Notes under the pieces: generated by a model
Database searches by the model: none
The model's input: the letters and a program-made list of their open reading frames with translations, nothing else
What the model was told of the DNA's origin: nothing
Source of the DNA: JAQTTT01 sp041652755
GTDB lineage: Archaea; Nanobdellota; Nanobdellia; Tiddalikarchaeales; Tiddalikarchaeaceae
Assembly (NCBI GenBank): GCA_041652755.1
Contig: JBAZGS010000012.1
Coordinates: 1 to 23,761, forward strand
Length of the DNA: 23,761 nucleotides
Reading direction: 5' to 3'
Shown: positions 1 through 7,159 of the stretch, piece after piece
Position numbering within the stretch: position 1 is the stretch's first letter
Layout: each line of letters opens with the position of its first letter
Position numbers and translations under genes: made by a program

Positions 1-45
1 GCTTTGCAATAGCAAAGGGCCAGTTCTGAATCCCTGGCAGGGCTA
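1..45 (+). repeat. tRNA-3'-half-like repeat, copy W1
   Basis: This 45-bp sequence recurs exactly at 83-127. It holds a short hairpin (CTTTGC-AATA-GCAAAG), a T-arm-like segment with TTCTGAATCC (a T-loop/T-stem with one extra base compared with TTCGAATCC) flanked by GCCAG/CTGGC, and an acceptor-like 3' tail AGGGCTA. No tRNA 5' half is visible, although the window edge hides what lies before base 1. Nine T residues follow at 48-56, which would serve as an archaeal oligo-T terminator. The block TTGCAATAGCAAAGGG resembles the block TTGCATAGAAAAGGG in the repeats near 22.1 and 22.7 kb, on the other strand. Confidence 0.7.
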
Positions 46-47
46 CA

Positions 48-56
48 TTTTTTTTT
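48..56 (+). terminator. Oligo-T terminator candidate after W1
   Basis: Nine consecutive T residues lie three bases beyond the repeat. Archaeal RNA polymerase terminates at such U-runs, so a transcript ending just after the tRNA-like 3' end is plausible. Copy W2 has no equivalent T-run. Confidence 0.4.
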
Positions 57-82
57 AATAAATTAAATTAGTTTCCCCTGGG

Positions 83-127
83 GCTTTGCAATAGCAAAGG
101 GCCAGTTCTGAATCCCTGGCAGGGCTA
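83..127 (+). repeat. tRNA-3'-half-like repeat, copy W2
   Basis: Identical over 45 bp to copy W1, in direct orientation and separated from it by 37 bp. The bases before it (AATTAGTTTCCCCTGG) contain no D-arm or anticodon arm, so this is not a complete tRNA. The repeat lies upstream of the probable promoter (about 158-171) of the small membrane protein gene at 191. Such a tandem duplication of a tRNA 3'-end-like sequence is what attachment-site duplication would leave, or it may be a short ncRNA repeat. Confidence 0.7.
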
Positions 128-190
128 AGTAATTTAGTTCTTAACCCAGCACATATAAATTATTTAAACTATGGTTGCTTAATTTTTTTA

Positions 191-370
191 ATGGTTTTAG
201 GCAATTTTATTGGCGCAGCGATTATTGATGTAATTTACACAATATATATCTTAATGAATATTAATAACCCAAAAACTCCAAAACTGAAGAATACTGCAAC
301 AGTTGCAATAGTATTAATAATCCTTAATGCTTTGCTTATAATTTTTATGTCTTATGCATTTAAGGCGTAA
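191..370 (+). CDS. Small two-helix membrane protein, unknown function
   Basis: This 59-residue frame starts MVLGNFIGAAIIDVIYTIYI and ends SYAFKA. It has two hydrophobic segments (about residues 3-22 and 37-57) separated by a polar loop containing NNPKTPKLKN, which suggests a helical hairpin in the membrane. An AT-rich TATA-like stretch (ATATAAATTATTTAAAC, about 155-171) lies about 20-35 bases upstream, in line with the leaderless starts seen elsewhere in the window. I recognise no family. Its compositional pattern looks protein-like rather than random, but the length alone is not decisive. Confidence 0.6.
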   Translation: MVLGNFIGAAIIDVIYTIYILMNINNPKTPKLKNTATVAIVLIILNALLIIFMSYAFKA

Positions 371-470
371 AACCAGACTAGCTGAGAATATGAGATTTTA
401 TAAAGAATGTTTGGAAAATGCTGAGCAGATACAAAAGTTAATAACATTCTTTGATATAATGCGTAATTAA
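354..470 (+). CDS. Possible 38-residue peptide, unknown
   Basis: A frame beginning at 354 overlaps the end of the preceding gene and stops at 468-470. The part from about residue 5 (RRKTRLAENMRFYKECLENA) onward looks like an amphipathic helix. It could be a genuine small ORF, the tail of a decayed gene, or chance; there is no clear promoter or ribosome binding site. The remaining bases to 545 hold only an AT-rich region with the likely promoter of the gene at 546. Confidence 0.25.
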   Translation: MHLRRKTRLAENMRFYKECLENAEQIQKLITFFDIMRN

Positions 471-545
471 GTTTATAATGTTTTACAGAAAATAAATTAG
501 TAATTTTCAAAATATTTTTAACCAAGCCAATTTATAGTATTTATT

Positions 546-737
546 ATGAGCATTGAAGAGGTTTTCAGCAAGATTTTGGATGTTGATGAGAAATGGGAAA
601 CTGCAAAAAATTATTTTAGCAGCAAGAAAATCACTAAAGAATATTTTGTCCAGTTAGCAACAAGTGTTGCAAAGCAATACATCTCCAATTTAGAGTATAA
701 TAAAGCAATTGATGTTTTAGAGCTATTAAAAAAATAA
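546..737 (+). CDS. Small helical protein, unknown function
   Basis: The 63-residue product (MSIEEVFSKILDVDEKWETA at its start) is charged and predicted helical, with a C-terminal stretch NKAIDVLELLKK that resembles one TPR-like helix. There is no signal peptide or membrane segment. The sequence TTTATAGTATTTATT just before the start provides a TATA-like element for a short-leader transcript. It precedes the YkgJ-type gene on the same strand with a gap of about 56 bases. No family is recognised. Confidence 0.6.
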   Translation: MSIEEVFSKILDVDEKWETAKNYFSSKKITKEYFVQLATSVAKQYISNLEYNKAIDVLELLKK

Positions 738-793
738 ATATTGAATCAGATTATTAAAAAACTTATTAAATGATTAGTTTTAATTATTATTTT

Positions 794-1384
794 ATGATTC
801 CTGAAATTTGCCAAAAATGCAACAATAAGATGTTCGGCTCATTGGATTGCTGCACTTCTCCATTTACAAATTATCCTGGATTTCTGATAACATTGTCTGA
901 TGTCAATAGGATTGTCAAAAATACTGATTACAAAGTTGAAGATTTTGCCAAGATTATAAAAGTTGAAGGAGAGGATTTGAAAAAGGATGAAGATAATTAT
1001 TTTAAGGATTTAGGCTTTAATAATAATTTTTTGTATTTGACAGGGCAAAAAAAGTGCCCTTTTAGAAGGCAGAGGGGCTGCGTTATTTATGAGCATAGAC
1101 CTATGATGTGCAGATTGTTTCCTTTCTGGTTTAAAAAAAATAAGAATAAGGAGTTTGAAATCATGGTTGAATGGGGTTCTGATGCTAAAAGTGAGAATTG
1201 CCTGATTTGCAAAAAATACTATAAATCTAAAGATATTAATTTCTTGCTTGGATTGATTGGGGAAACAAAAGAATCAATGCTTGAAACTATAAAAAAATTC
1301 AATGAAGAGATTAGGATTCACAAGAAATTGAAATACGAAATTGGAAAAAAAGGATTAAAAAAGGTTATTTATGAAAACTTTTAA
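794..1384 (+). CDS. YkgJ-family cysteine-cluster protein
   Basis: The protein is a zinc/iron-chelating cluster protein of the YkgJ type (formerly UPF0153). It shows the expected cysteines: ICQKCNNKMFGSLDCC near the N-terminus, then KKCPFRRQRGCVIYEHRP followed by MMCRLFPFW, and a late NCLICKKY. The family binds metal through these Cys residues; the physiological role is unclear. A start at 770 is also open and adds eight residues (MISFNYYF). I prefer 794 because MIPEICQKC is the usual family N-terminus and a TATA-like stretch (TTATTAAAT, about 762-770) then sits at a leaderless distance. The gene closely precedes a metallophosphoesterase, so the two are probably co-transcribed. Confidence 0.85.
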   Translation: MIPEICQKCNNKMFGSLDCCTSPFTNYPGFLITLSDVNRIVKNTDYKVEDFAKIIKVEGEDLKKDEDNYFKDLGFNNNFLYLTGQKKCPFRRQRGCVIYEHRPMMCRLFPFWFKKNKNKEFEIMVEWGSDAKSENCLICKKYYKSKDINFLLGLIGETKESMLETIKKFNEEIRIHKKLKYEIGKKGLKKVIYENF

Positions 1385-1397
1385 GAGATTTAATGAT

Positions 1398-2204
1398 ATG
1401 AAACTGCTTTTAATAGGTGATTTTCATGGCAAAATCCCTAAGTTAAAAAAAGAGCATAAAGATTTTGATGCAATCTTATGCACTGGAGATTTGCCTTATA
1501 GCAAGGAATTAACTCATCTGGCTTTTGAGTATTCAAACGAACTTCATGAAGGCAAAGAACTTCATGAATTAATAAGCAAAAAAAACTATGTGCACTTGTA
1601 TAAGAAAGCATTTGAAAGCCAAACAATACTGCTTGAATGGCTTAATAAATGGAATAAACCTGTTTTTTTTGTTTATGGCAACCATGACTATGATTATTTG
1701 ACAATAAAATCTATTAAGTATTTCCCGCATATTGTTTCCTTAAACAAGATTATTGAGAAATACTCCAATATTCATTTATTGACCAATAAAATTGTTAAAT
1801 TTAAAGGAATTAATATTGTTGGATTTAGCGATTCTTTCAGCAGACACTTTAAAACTGATAAATTCAAGAAAATGTGGAATAGTCGCTTGACAAAGCTTTT
1901 CAAGAAAACGAACAAGAAAGAGTTCAACATTTTTTTAACCCATGACCCTCCTAGCGGAGTTCTTGATTTGGTGAAGAACAAGAAAAGCTTTGCTTATGGA
2001 AAACATTACGGAGACAACATAATGGTAAAATATGTTAAAAAATACGCGCCTGAAATAATGGTTTGCGGGCACATGCATGAGAATCAGGGCAAAAAAATGC
2101 TAGGAAATACTTTAGTGATTAATGCAGGCTATGCTTATGAAGGAAACTATTCAGTATTAGCATTAAAAAATAATAAATTCAATGTTAAAATAATAAAAAA
2201 ATAA
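1398..2204 (+). CDS. Calcineurin-like metallophosphoesterase
   Basis: This is a two-metal phosphoesterase of about 268 residues. The core motifs are in order: GDFHG (Asp/His of motif I) at residues 7-11, CTGDLPY near 28-34, VYGNHDYDYL, LTHDPPSG and VCGHMHENQ. The frame is open from 1371, but that start overlaps the end of the upstream gene by 14 bp and adds MKTFKRFND. MKLLLIGDFHG from 1398 is the standard beginning of this fold, so I chose it. The substrate cannot be inferred. It differs from the second phosphoesterase in the window (6515-7105), which belongs to a different subfamily. Confidence 0.88.
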   Translation: MKLLLIGDFHGKIPKLKKEHKDFDAILCTGDLPYSKELTHLAFEYSNELHEGKELHELISKKNYVHLYKKAFESQTILLEWLNKWNKPVFFVYGNHDYDYLTIKSIKYFPHIVSLNKIIEKYSNIHLLTNKIVKFKGINIVGFSDSFSRHFKTDKFKKMWNSRLTKLFKKTNKKEFNIFLTHDPPSGVLDLVKNKKSFAYGKHYGDNIMVKYVKKYAPEIMVCGHMHENQGKKMLGNTLVINAGYAYEGNYSVLALKNNKFNVKIIKK

Positions 2205-2238
2205 ATTTTTTAATTTGAAATTAAATTATTATATTATT

Positions 2239-2673
2239 ATGATTAGAAGATATGTTAAATCTGACTTTGAAGGATTAGAAGTATTGATTAAAAAATATAA
2301 TAATGAAGTTAGTGAATCTCCTGTAATTAATGATTTTTATAATGCTAACAATTTAAGTACTGATTTTGATTGTTTTGTTTTGGTTGAAAATAGTAAGGTT
2401 TATGGATTCATTACTGGTCAAAAAATAAAAAATGATTATTTATTACTTGATGTTTATGTTGATAAAAATAAAAGAAATCAAGGGTATGCTATTAAACTTA
2501 TTAAAAAATTGTTAGATAATGCTAAAAAATATAAGAGAATTTTATCTAATCCTGAGAATTATAAATCAATTGCATTATTAAAAAAATTGGGTTTTAAAGA
2601 ATTATCTGAAAATAAAAAAAATACGAGCAAAACAGGGATTCCTCCTTATTTTACTCATTATTATTTAAATTAA
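2239..2673 (+). CDS. GNAT-family N-acetyltransferase
   Basis: The protein of about 144 residues has the GNAT layout: an N-terminal MIRRYVKSDFEGLEVLI strand-helix, a central LLDVYVDKNKRNQGYAIKL segment (motif A, acetyl-CoA pyrophosphate loop RNQGYA) and a C-terminal SIALLKKLGFKEL (motif B). The acetyl acceptor is unknown. The frame is open from 2215, but IRRYVKSDFE at the second Met is the usual family N-terminus. The gene looks richer in AT-ending codons than its neighbours, which may indicate acquisition. Its stop overlaps that of the convergent desulfoferrodoxin gene by four bases (TTAA). Confidence 0.85.
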   Translation: MIRRYVKSDFEGLEVLIKKYNNEVSESPVINDFYNANNLSTDFDCFVLVENSKVYGFITGQKIKNDYLLLDVYVDKNKRNQGYAIKLIKKLLDNAKKYKRILSNPENYKSIALLKKLGFKELSENKKNTSKTGIPPYFTHYYLN

Positions 2674-3047
2674 TTTTTCCATAATCCATGAACATTGCAG
2701 TAATCTCTTGCTGTGATTTTGCTTGCGTTTATGCAGAATTCTGCTTCTGGTTTTTGTCCTGGTTTTAAAAATTTCTTGTAAGACACTCCATCAGCTATGA
2801 TTTCTATTAGTTCAATGTAGTGTTTCTCTTCCATAGGATGAGGTATTGAGCCGATTTTCACAACTATTTTGTCTTTTTTTATTTCAACTACTGGAACATG
2901 CTTCTCTTTCCCTTCATCTTTCAAGGTTTTTTCTTTTAATAACTCCATTGGCTGGCCGCAGCATACAAGAGTTCCTGTTGATGCATGAACCATTTCAACA
3001 ATATTTCCGCATACATTGCATTTGTATACTTCATTCAATTTTGTCAT
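2670..3047 (-). CDS. Desulfoferrodoxin / superoxide reductase (two-iron type)
   Basis: This 125-residue enzyme reduces superoxide to hydrogen peroxide without releasing oxygen. The N-terminal desulforedoxin-like domain has YKCNVCGN and LVCCGQPM, giving the four Cys of centre I. The catalytic iron ligands of centre II are visible: His in EKHVPVVE, two His in IPHPMEEKHYIEL, and Cys plus His in CNVHGLW. The frame is open upstream to 3200 inside rubrerythrin, but the Met at 3047 gives the family N-terminus (MTKLNEVYKC). That ATG lies one base after the rubrerythrin stop codon, so the two are translated from one operon. The peroxide made here would be a substrate for rubrerythrin. Confidence 0.95.
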   Translation of the reverse strand: MTKLNEVYKCNVCGNIVEMVHASTGTLVCCGQPMELLKEKTLKDEGKEKHVPVVEIKKDKIVVKIGSIPHPMEEKHYIELIEIIADGVSYKKFLKPGQKPEAEFCINASKITARDYCNVHGLWKN

Positions 3048-3048
3048 T

Positions 3049-3633
3049 TTAGTATTCCTCGCATTTTCTTTGATAAAATGCTTTTGCATGTCCGCAGCTA
3101 GGGCATTCCATTGGAGGCTCTTTTCCATAGTGAGCGTATCCGCATTCCCTGCAAATCCACCAAATCTTTTCAGACTTTTTGAAAAAGGTTCCTGCTTCAA
3201 GTTGCTCTACTAATTTTTTGTATCTTTCTTCATGATGCTCTTCAGATTTCATTATAGCCCTTATTCTTAAGGCTATATCTTTTAACCCTTCTTTTTCAGC
3301 AGTGTCAGCGAATTCAGGGTACAGTTCAGAGTATTCATGATGCTCTCCTTTTACTGCATTTTTTAAGTTTTCAAGAGTTGTGCTTCTAATTGCTGGTCCT
3401 CCTGTTTCTACACTCATTTCTTCATCTTTTATTCCTTCCTTTTTTTTAAGCTCTATTAGCATTTTGTAAAACCAGCTTGCATGCTCTCTCTCATTGTCTG
3501 CGGTTATTAAGAATATTTCAGCTATTTGCTCATAGCCTTCCTTTTTTGCTGTGCTTGCAAAGAAAGAATACCTGTTTCTTGCTTGGCTTTCTCCAATAAA
3601 GGCCTTCATTAAATTATTTATTGTTTGTTTCAT
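3049..3633 (-). CDS. Rubrerythrin
   Basis: The 194-residue protein has an N-terminal ferritin-like di-iron four-helix bundle and a C-terminal rubredoxin domain. Diiron ligands are seen in FIGESQARNRY, ADNEREHASWF, KGEHHEYSELY and KSEEHHEERY. The rubredoxin part carries WICRECGYAHYG and CPSCGHAKAFY (four Cys for Fe). Rubrerythrin reduces hydrogen peroxide to water in anaerobes. It is the first gene of a two-gene oxidative-stress operon with desulfoferrodoxin, whose product peroxide it can remove. A TATA box about 26 bases upstream predicts a leaderless mRNA. Confidence 0.96.
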   Translation of the reverse strand: MKQTINNLMKAFIGESQARNRYSFFASTAKKEGYEQIAEIFLITADNEREHASWFYKMLIELKKKEGIKDEEMSVETGGPAIRSTTLENLKNAVKGEHHEYSELYPEFADTAEKEGLKDIALRIRAIMKSEEHHEERYKKLVEQLEAGTFFKKSEKIWWICRECGYAHYGKEPPMECPSCGHAKAFYQRKCEEY

Positions 3634-3653
3634 GAATATTATTTAAATTAAGG

Positions 3654-3664
3654 TATTATAAAAA
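3654..3664 (-). promoter_or_regulatory. TATA box of the rubrerythrin operon
   Basis: On the minus strand this reads TTTTTATAATA and is centred about 26 bases before the ATG at 3633, the spacing for an archaeal leaderless transcript. A second AT box (TTTAAATA, 3640-3648) lies too close to the start codon to serve this ATG. Confidence 0.55.
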
Positions 3665-3692
3665 TTATTGTCTTATACAAAAAGTGTTTTAT

Positions 3693-4247
3693 TCAGTATA
3701 AAAAAGGCAACAATCTCTTGGTTTTTTTCATGTATTCTTTATATCCTTTCAGCTCTTTAGAAAGCAATAATTCTTCAAAGTTAATCTTTAATACCATTAT
3801 TGGAATAAAAGGTATTAAAAAAATAAGCGAAATCATTGATGATGAAAGCATTGGAAGTCCAATCATGAATAATATTTCAGCCAAGTCCATGGGGTTTCTT
3901 ATCTGCTTATATACACTAGTTTTTACCAAAGTGTGTCCTTTTCTTACCCTAATTTGAATTGAATAATTATCACCTAAGGCTTTGAATGCAAGGTAAGTTA
4001 TTAAAACGCTTATTAGCACCAAAGCTAAGCCTATTAAATTATAATACGTGCTTATTTTCGCATAAAGCAATGAATCTATTAAGCAAGTTATGGTCATTAG
4101 CCATTGGCAAATAAATAAAGTCAATGTTGTCCAATGCAGCCTTTTTTTCCTGTCAATATTGTCTGGTTTAATTGAAATTTTTGATATTATCAAGACTGAC
4201 TGAAGCAAAAACAATGCTCCTAAAGCGAATAAAAAGTGAACATTCAT
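3693..4247 (-). CDS. ICMT-like membrane methyltransferase
   Basis: A 184-residue polytopic membrane protein with about five hydrophobic segments. The second half fits the isoprenylcysteine carboxyl methyltransferase / phospholipid methyltransferase family: KGHTLVKTSVYKQIRNPMDL corresponds to the SAM-binding segment (usually VxxGxYxxxRHPxY), and KINFEELLL followed by KGYKEYMKKTKRLLPFLY matches the C-terminal Glu/Tyr/Arg-Pro signature. The family usually has Tyr where this protein has Asp in RNPMDLAE. Archaea lack a known prenylated-CAAX pathway, so the substrate may be a lipid or an unidentified thiol. The gene stands alone between rubrerythrin and the membrane gene at 4288. Confidence 0.75.
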   Translation of the reverse strand: MNVHFLFALGALFLLQSVLIISKISIKPDNIDRKKRLHWTTLTLFICQWLMTITCLIDSLLYAKISTYYNLIGLALVLISVLITYLAFKALGDNYSIQIRVRKGHTLVKTSVYKQIRNPMDLAEILFMIGLPMLSSSMISLIFLIPFIPIMVLKINFEELLLSKELKGYKEYMKKTKRLLPFLY

Positions 4248-4287
4248 TATATAAAAAATACTTTTTGATTATTTAATAAGGTTTTGA

Positions 4288-5031
4288 TTATTTTTTTAGA
4301 TGAATATAATTTAAGAGAATTATTGAATGCCCTGTCATGCAATACCCTGATGCAAGAAGGGATAATATTGCTGCTGGAATAATGAAAAATATTGGAACAC
4401 TAGAACTGCTTAAACCCATTGAGCTTAATGAAGCAATTGTTGAAAATATGAAGATTTTAAGAAATGTTTTCCACCACCTTTTTTTTACCAACCCTTTGCT
4501 GAATTTTATTGCATTAATCCCTGATTTATTGTTAACAAGAGGGATATAAATTGAAAAAAACCAGTAATAAGTATTTTTTATCATTAAAAACAATGAGGGA
4601 ATTAATAAAATCATGAGCACTCTGCTTATTAATGAAAGCAGCATGGTAATTATGAAAGGTGCAGAAATGAATAAAACCACTGTGATGCTGGTGAGTAATG
4701 CTTTTGGTAGCTTAAAAAGAACCTGCTTTACAATCTGTTTCAATTTTAATTGATTGCTTTCATAATAATTATTTGTTACTGAAAAAATATATAATGACAA
4801 AAAAAGCGAGGTTAATAAGACTATAAATAATAATACTATTAATATCAAATAACTATAAACTGAGTCTAATAACAGGATTAAAAAAGAAATTGCTAATATA
4901 AAAATTATTATTACTGGAAGATATATTAATAAAGGTATTGTTATTTCTTTGAAGTTTTTTTTATACACCATATAGGTTTCTTTTAATAGTTCTTCAATAC
5001 CTAATTCCTTGCTTAAAGTGTCGTTTTTCAT
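4288..5031 (-). CDS. Polytopic membrane protein, unknown function
   Basis: The product has about 247 residues and six or so hydrophobic segments. A soluble N-terminal helix (MKNDTLSKELGIEELLKETY) precedes the first membrane span, and an amphipathic middle (KLKQIVKQVLFKLPKALL) separates the halves. The layout resembles the glycerophosphodiester phosphodiesterase membrane-domain and DUF4013-like families, but no catalytic motif is seen, so I leave it unassigned. The frame opens at 5067 inside proS. I chose the Met at 5031 because it lies four bases after the proS stop codon, as expected for a translationally coupled second gene of that operon. Confidence 0.75.
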   Translation of the reverse strand: MKNDTLSKELGIEELLKETYMVYKKNFKEITIPLLIYLPVIIIFILAISFLILLLDSVYSYLILIVLLFIVLLTSLFLSLYIFSVTNNYYESNQLKLKQIVKQVLFKLPKALLTSITVVLFISAPFIITMLLSLISRVLMILLIPSLFLMIKNTYYWFFSIYIPLVNNKSGINAIKFSKGLVKKRWWKTFLKIFIFSTIASLSSMGLSSSSVPIFFIIPAAILSLLASGYCMTGHSIILLNYIHLKK

Positions 5032-5035
5032 GGTT

Positions 5036-6475
5036 TTAGTAAGATTTTGCAACAAATAATTCTTCATGGCTTGTTTTGGAGCAGTTCAAGCATTTGCCTG
5101 TTCCCTTTGAATCAGTGCTTGTTCCAAATCCTTCATAGCCTTCTCCTAAGCTGACTATTTTATCATAACAATCTTTATTGCCGCACCAGTAAACTTTTGC
5201 AATTTTTTTTGACTCAACTGCATTGATTAAGTCTTTTGAAGAATTGACATAAATTATTGATTCATTTAATCTCTTGCTTGAAGCTTTAAGCATTTTAGAA
5301 TGAATATCTTCTATAATATTGCTTATTTTTTTTAGTTCGTTATATTTTATTTTAAGCTTTTCATTTCCAAACCTAACAGCTAAAGGGTATTCTTTGTTTT
5401 CAATATCTCTTGGCCCTATTTCCATTCTTAAAGGGATTCCTTTTACTTCAGAGTCATAGTATTTTCTTCCGGGGCTTATTTCCCTAGAATCAACTTCAAA
5501 TCTTATGTTTTGCTTTTTTAATTCTTCTTTTATTTTGTTAGTCTCATCAAATACTATTTTTTCTTTTCCTTTGAAAACTATTGGAATCAGCATTATTTGT
5601 ATTGGAGCTATTTTTGGTGGAAGAATTAATCCTAAATCATCTCCAAATTCTGATATTGCTGCTGCTAAAAATCTTGCTCCATTTCCAGTGCATAGCATCC
5701 ATGCGTACTCCTCAATTCCTTTTTCATTCTTGTATTTTATTTCAAATTTTTTGGCATAAGCTTGCCCTAAATTGTTGGCGCTTCCGTTCTCCATAACTTT
5801 CCCATCAGGCATTAATGAATAGAATTCGTATGCTCCAACTGAGCCTGGAAAGCAGTCCCATATAGGTTTATTAACCATGAATGCTGGCAAGGCAAGCATT
5901 TCTTCATATAAGTAGTTCATAATCTTAACATGGTTGCTTAATTCATGCTCCGCTTCAGCTTTTGTTGCATGAACTGTATGTATTTCAAACCAGTTAGTAA
6001 TCTCCCTGTCCCTTATTAGGGGCCTTGTTTGCTTTGTCTCATACCTAAAGCTGCTTACTGTTTCATACATCTTAATTGGCAAATCATTCTTGCTTCTAAC
6101 CCATCTTGAATACATTGGATAAATTGCGGGTTCACCTGTTGGCCTGAGAGCTCCTTGAACTTTATTATCAGAGCCTGCTATTACTTTGTAGCCTTCATCT
6201 TTGAATCCTTCCCACCAACTTTCATTTATTTCACAATAGCTCATTGGAACAATTTGTGGAAAATAAGCTTTTTGTATTCCGTTCTTTTCAAACAATTCAT
6301 CCCATTTCTTTATTAAAGAATTCATTAATTTAAGCCCATAAGGAAGCCATATAAACATTCCTTTCAAATCATATGAGAAATCCAGTATTCCTGCAGCACT
6401 TAATACATCATTATACCAGTCACTATAATTATCTTTTGGAGTAATTTTTTCATAAGTGCTATCCTGCTTTACCAT
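5036..6475 (-). CDS. proS: Prolyl-tRNA synthetase, archaeal/eukaryotic type
   Basis: The class II synthetase of about 479 residues charges tRNA-Pro. The motifs are in order: LRPTGEPAIYPMYSRWV (TGE proline-site loop), FRYETKQTRPLIRDREI (motif 2), HTVHATKAEAEHE, and CTGNGARFLAAAIS (motif 3 with Arg). It ends with the zinc-binding C-terminal domain (WCGNKDC and CLNCSK) and a terminal Tyr, both typical of the archaeal/eukaryotic form. The frame is open from 6493, but MVKQDSTYEKITPKDNYSDW at 6475 is the usual beginning and puts the TATA box at 6501-6510 about 30 bases upstream. The membrane protein gene downstream starts four bases after the stop. Confidence 0.96.
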   Translation of the reverse strand: MVKQDSTYEKITPKDNYSDWYNDVLSAAGILDFSYDLKGMFIWLPYGLKLMNSLIKKWDELFEKNGIQKAYFPQIVPMSYCEINESWWEGFKDEGYKVIAGSDNKVQGALRPTGEPAIYPMYSRWVRSKNDLPIKMYETVSSFRYETKQTRPLIRDREITNWFEIHTVHATKAEAEHELSNHVKIMNYLYEEMLALPAFMVNKPIWDCFPGSVGAYEFYSLMPDGKVMENGSANNLGQAYAKKFEIKYKNEKGIEEYAWMLCTGNGARFLAAAISEFGDDLGLILPPKIAPIQIMLIPIVFKGKEKIVFDETNKIKEELKKQNIRFEVDSREISPGRKYYDSEVKGIPLRMEIGPRDIENKEYPLAVRFGNEKLKIKYNELKKISNIIEDIHSKMLKASSKRLNESIIYVNSSKDLINAVESKKIAKVYWCGNKDCYDKIVSLGEGYEGFGTSTDSKGTGKCLNCSKTSHEELFVAKSY

Positions 6476-6500
6476 AATAGTATTAAAAAACAATGTTGAG

Positions 6501-6510
6501 TTTTATAAAA
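6501..6510 (-). promoter_or_regulatory. TATA box of proS
   Basis: The palindromic TTTTATAAAA lies about 30 bases upstream of the proS ATG at 6475. This supports that start and an almost leaderless mRNA. Confidence 0.5.
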
Positions 6511-6514
6511 GTTT

Positions 6515-7105
6515 TCAAAACTTTAATTCAAGCAATTTCTTGCCTGTTAAGTCAATTATTTCGCAAGTTTTTGCTAATTTTTCCTGGAACACGAAGCCTA
6601 ATAGTTCATTCTTGTTCTTATAAACATCCGGACCCATGCATGATTCATTGAAAGGCGGTAAAATTATGAATTCTTTTCCATTTTTAAGAGTGCCTTTCAA
6701 GAAAACTGGCTTTCCTTTGTAGAATGGATGCGTATGGCCTAGCACTAAATTTTTGTCAATCAAGTAATCAATGTCTCCATGGCAAAAGCAGTAATTAGTT
6801 GTAACTAATACTGGCTCAAAGAATTCAGGCTCATGGTTTCCCTGCATCAGCTCAACAATTACTGTTTTTGAAAGCTCGAAATCAAACAACTCCAAGCTTT
6901 GGCCTCCTAAGTGAAAATTAAGCATGTCTCCATTCACTATTAGCACTTTTGGTTTATACTTTTTCACCAAATTCTTGGCTTTTTTTATTAAATCCTGGAC
7001 TAAATCATCCTCATCAGATAAATGCAAATCAGAGATAACTAAGATTTTTATGTTATCATCATCCACTAATACTGCCCTATCTTGCCATAATGCTTTTAAT
7101 GCCAT
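6515..7105 (-). CDS. ICC-like metallophosphoesterase (COG1407 type)
   Basis: The 196-residue protein has the dimetal phosphoesterase motifs ISDLHLSDEDD, VNGDMLNFHLGG, MQGNHEPEFF and LGHTHPFYKG. The combination of a short length, the GNHEPE box and a C-terminal FILPPFNE stretch matches the COG1407 predicted phosphoesterases found widely in archaea, sometimes next to DNA-repair helicases; no such neighbour is here. Catalytic Asp, His and Asn residues are all present, so it should be active. It is divergently transcribed from the FAD-dependent gene at 7160, and both may use the AT palindrome at 7125-7134. Confidence 0.88.
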   Translation of the reverse strand: MALKALWQDRAVLVDDDNIKILVISDLHLSDEDDLVQDLIKKAKNLVKKYKPKVLIVNGDMLNFHLGGQSLELFDFELSKTVIVELMQGNHEPEFFEPVLVTTNYCFCHGDIDYLIDKNLVLGHTHPFYKGKPVFLKGTLKNGKEFIILPPFNESCMGPDVYKNKNELLGFVFQEKLAKTCEIIDLTGKKLLELKF

Positions 7106-7124
7106 AAGAGTATTTATAGTAAAG

Positions 7125-7134
7125 AAATATTTAA
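7125..7134. promoter_or_regulatory. Shared TATA-like element between divergent genes
   Basis: AAATATTTAA holds the perfect palindrome AAATATTT. Its centre is about 24 bases from the start at 7105 (minus) and about 31 from the start at 7160 (plus), so one element could serve both short-leader transcripts. A second candidate for the minus gene (ACTATAAATAC) is closer to its start. Confidence 0.4.
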
Positions 7135-7159
7135 GAATATTGTTTTTATTACTAAAAGC

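Noticed and set aside
1..127. CRISPR array
   Set aside because: Only two repeat copies, no regular spacer, no cas genes; the repeat structure is tRNA-like rather than CRISPR-like.
2846..3213. Plus-strand frames in the rubrerythrin/desulfoferrodoxin region
   Set aside because: They are antisense to two well-recognised genes and show no family features; the minus-strand frame from 3200 to 3048 is likewise an extension inside rubrerythrin.
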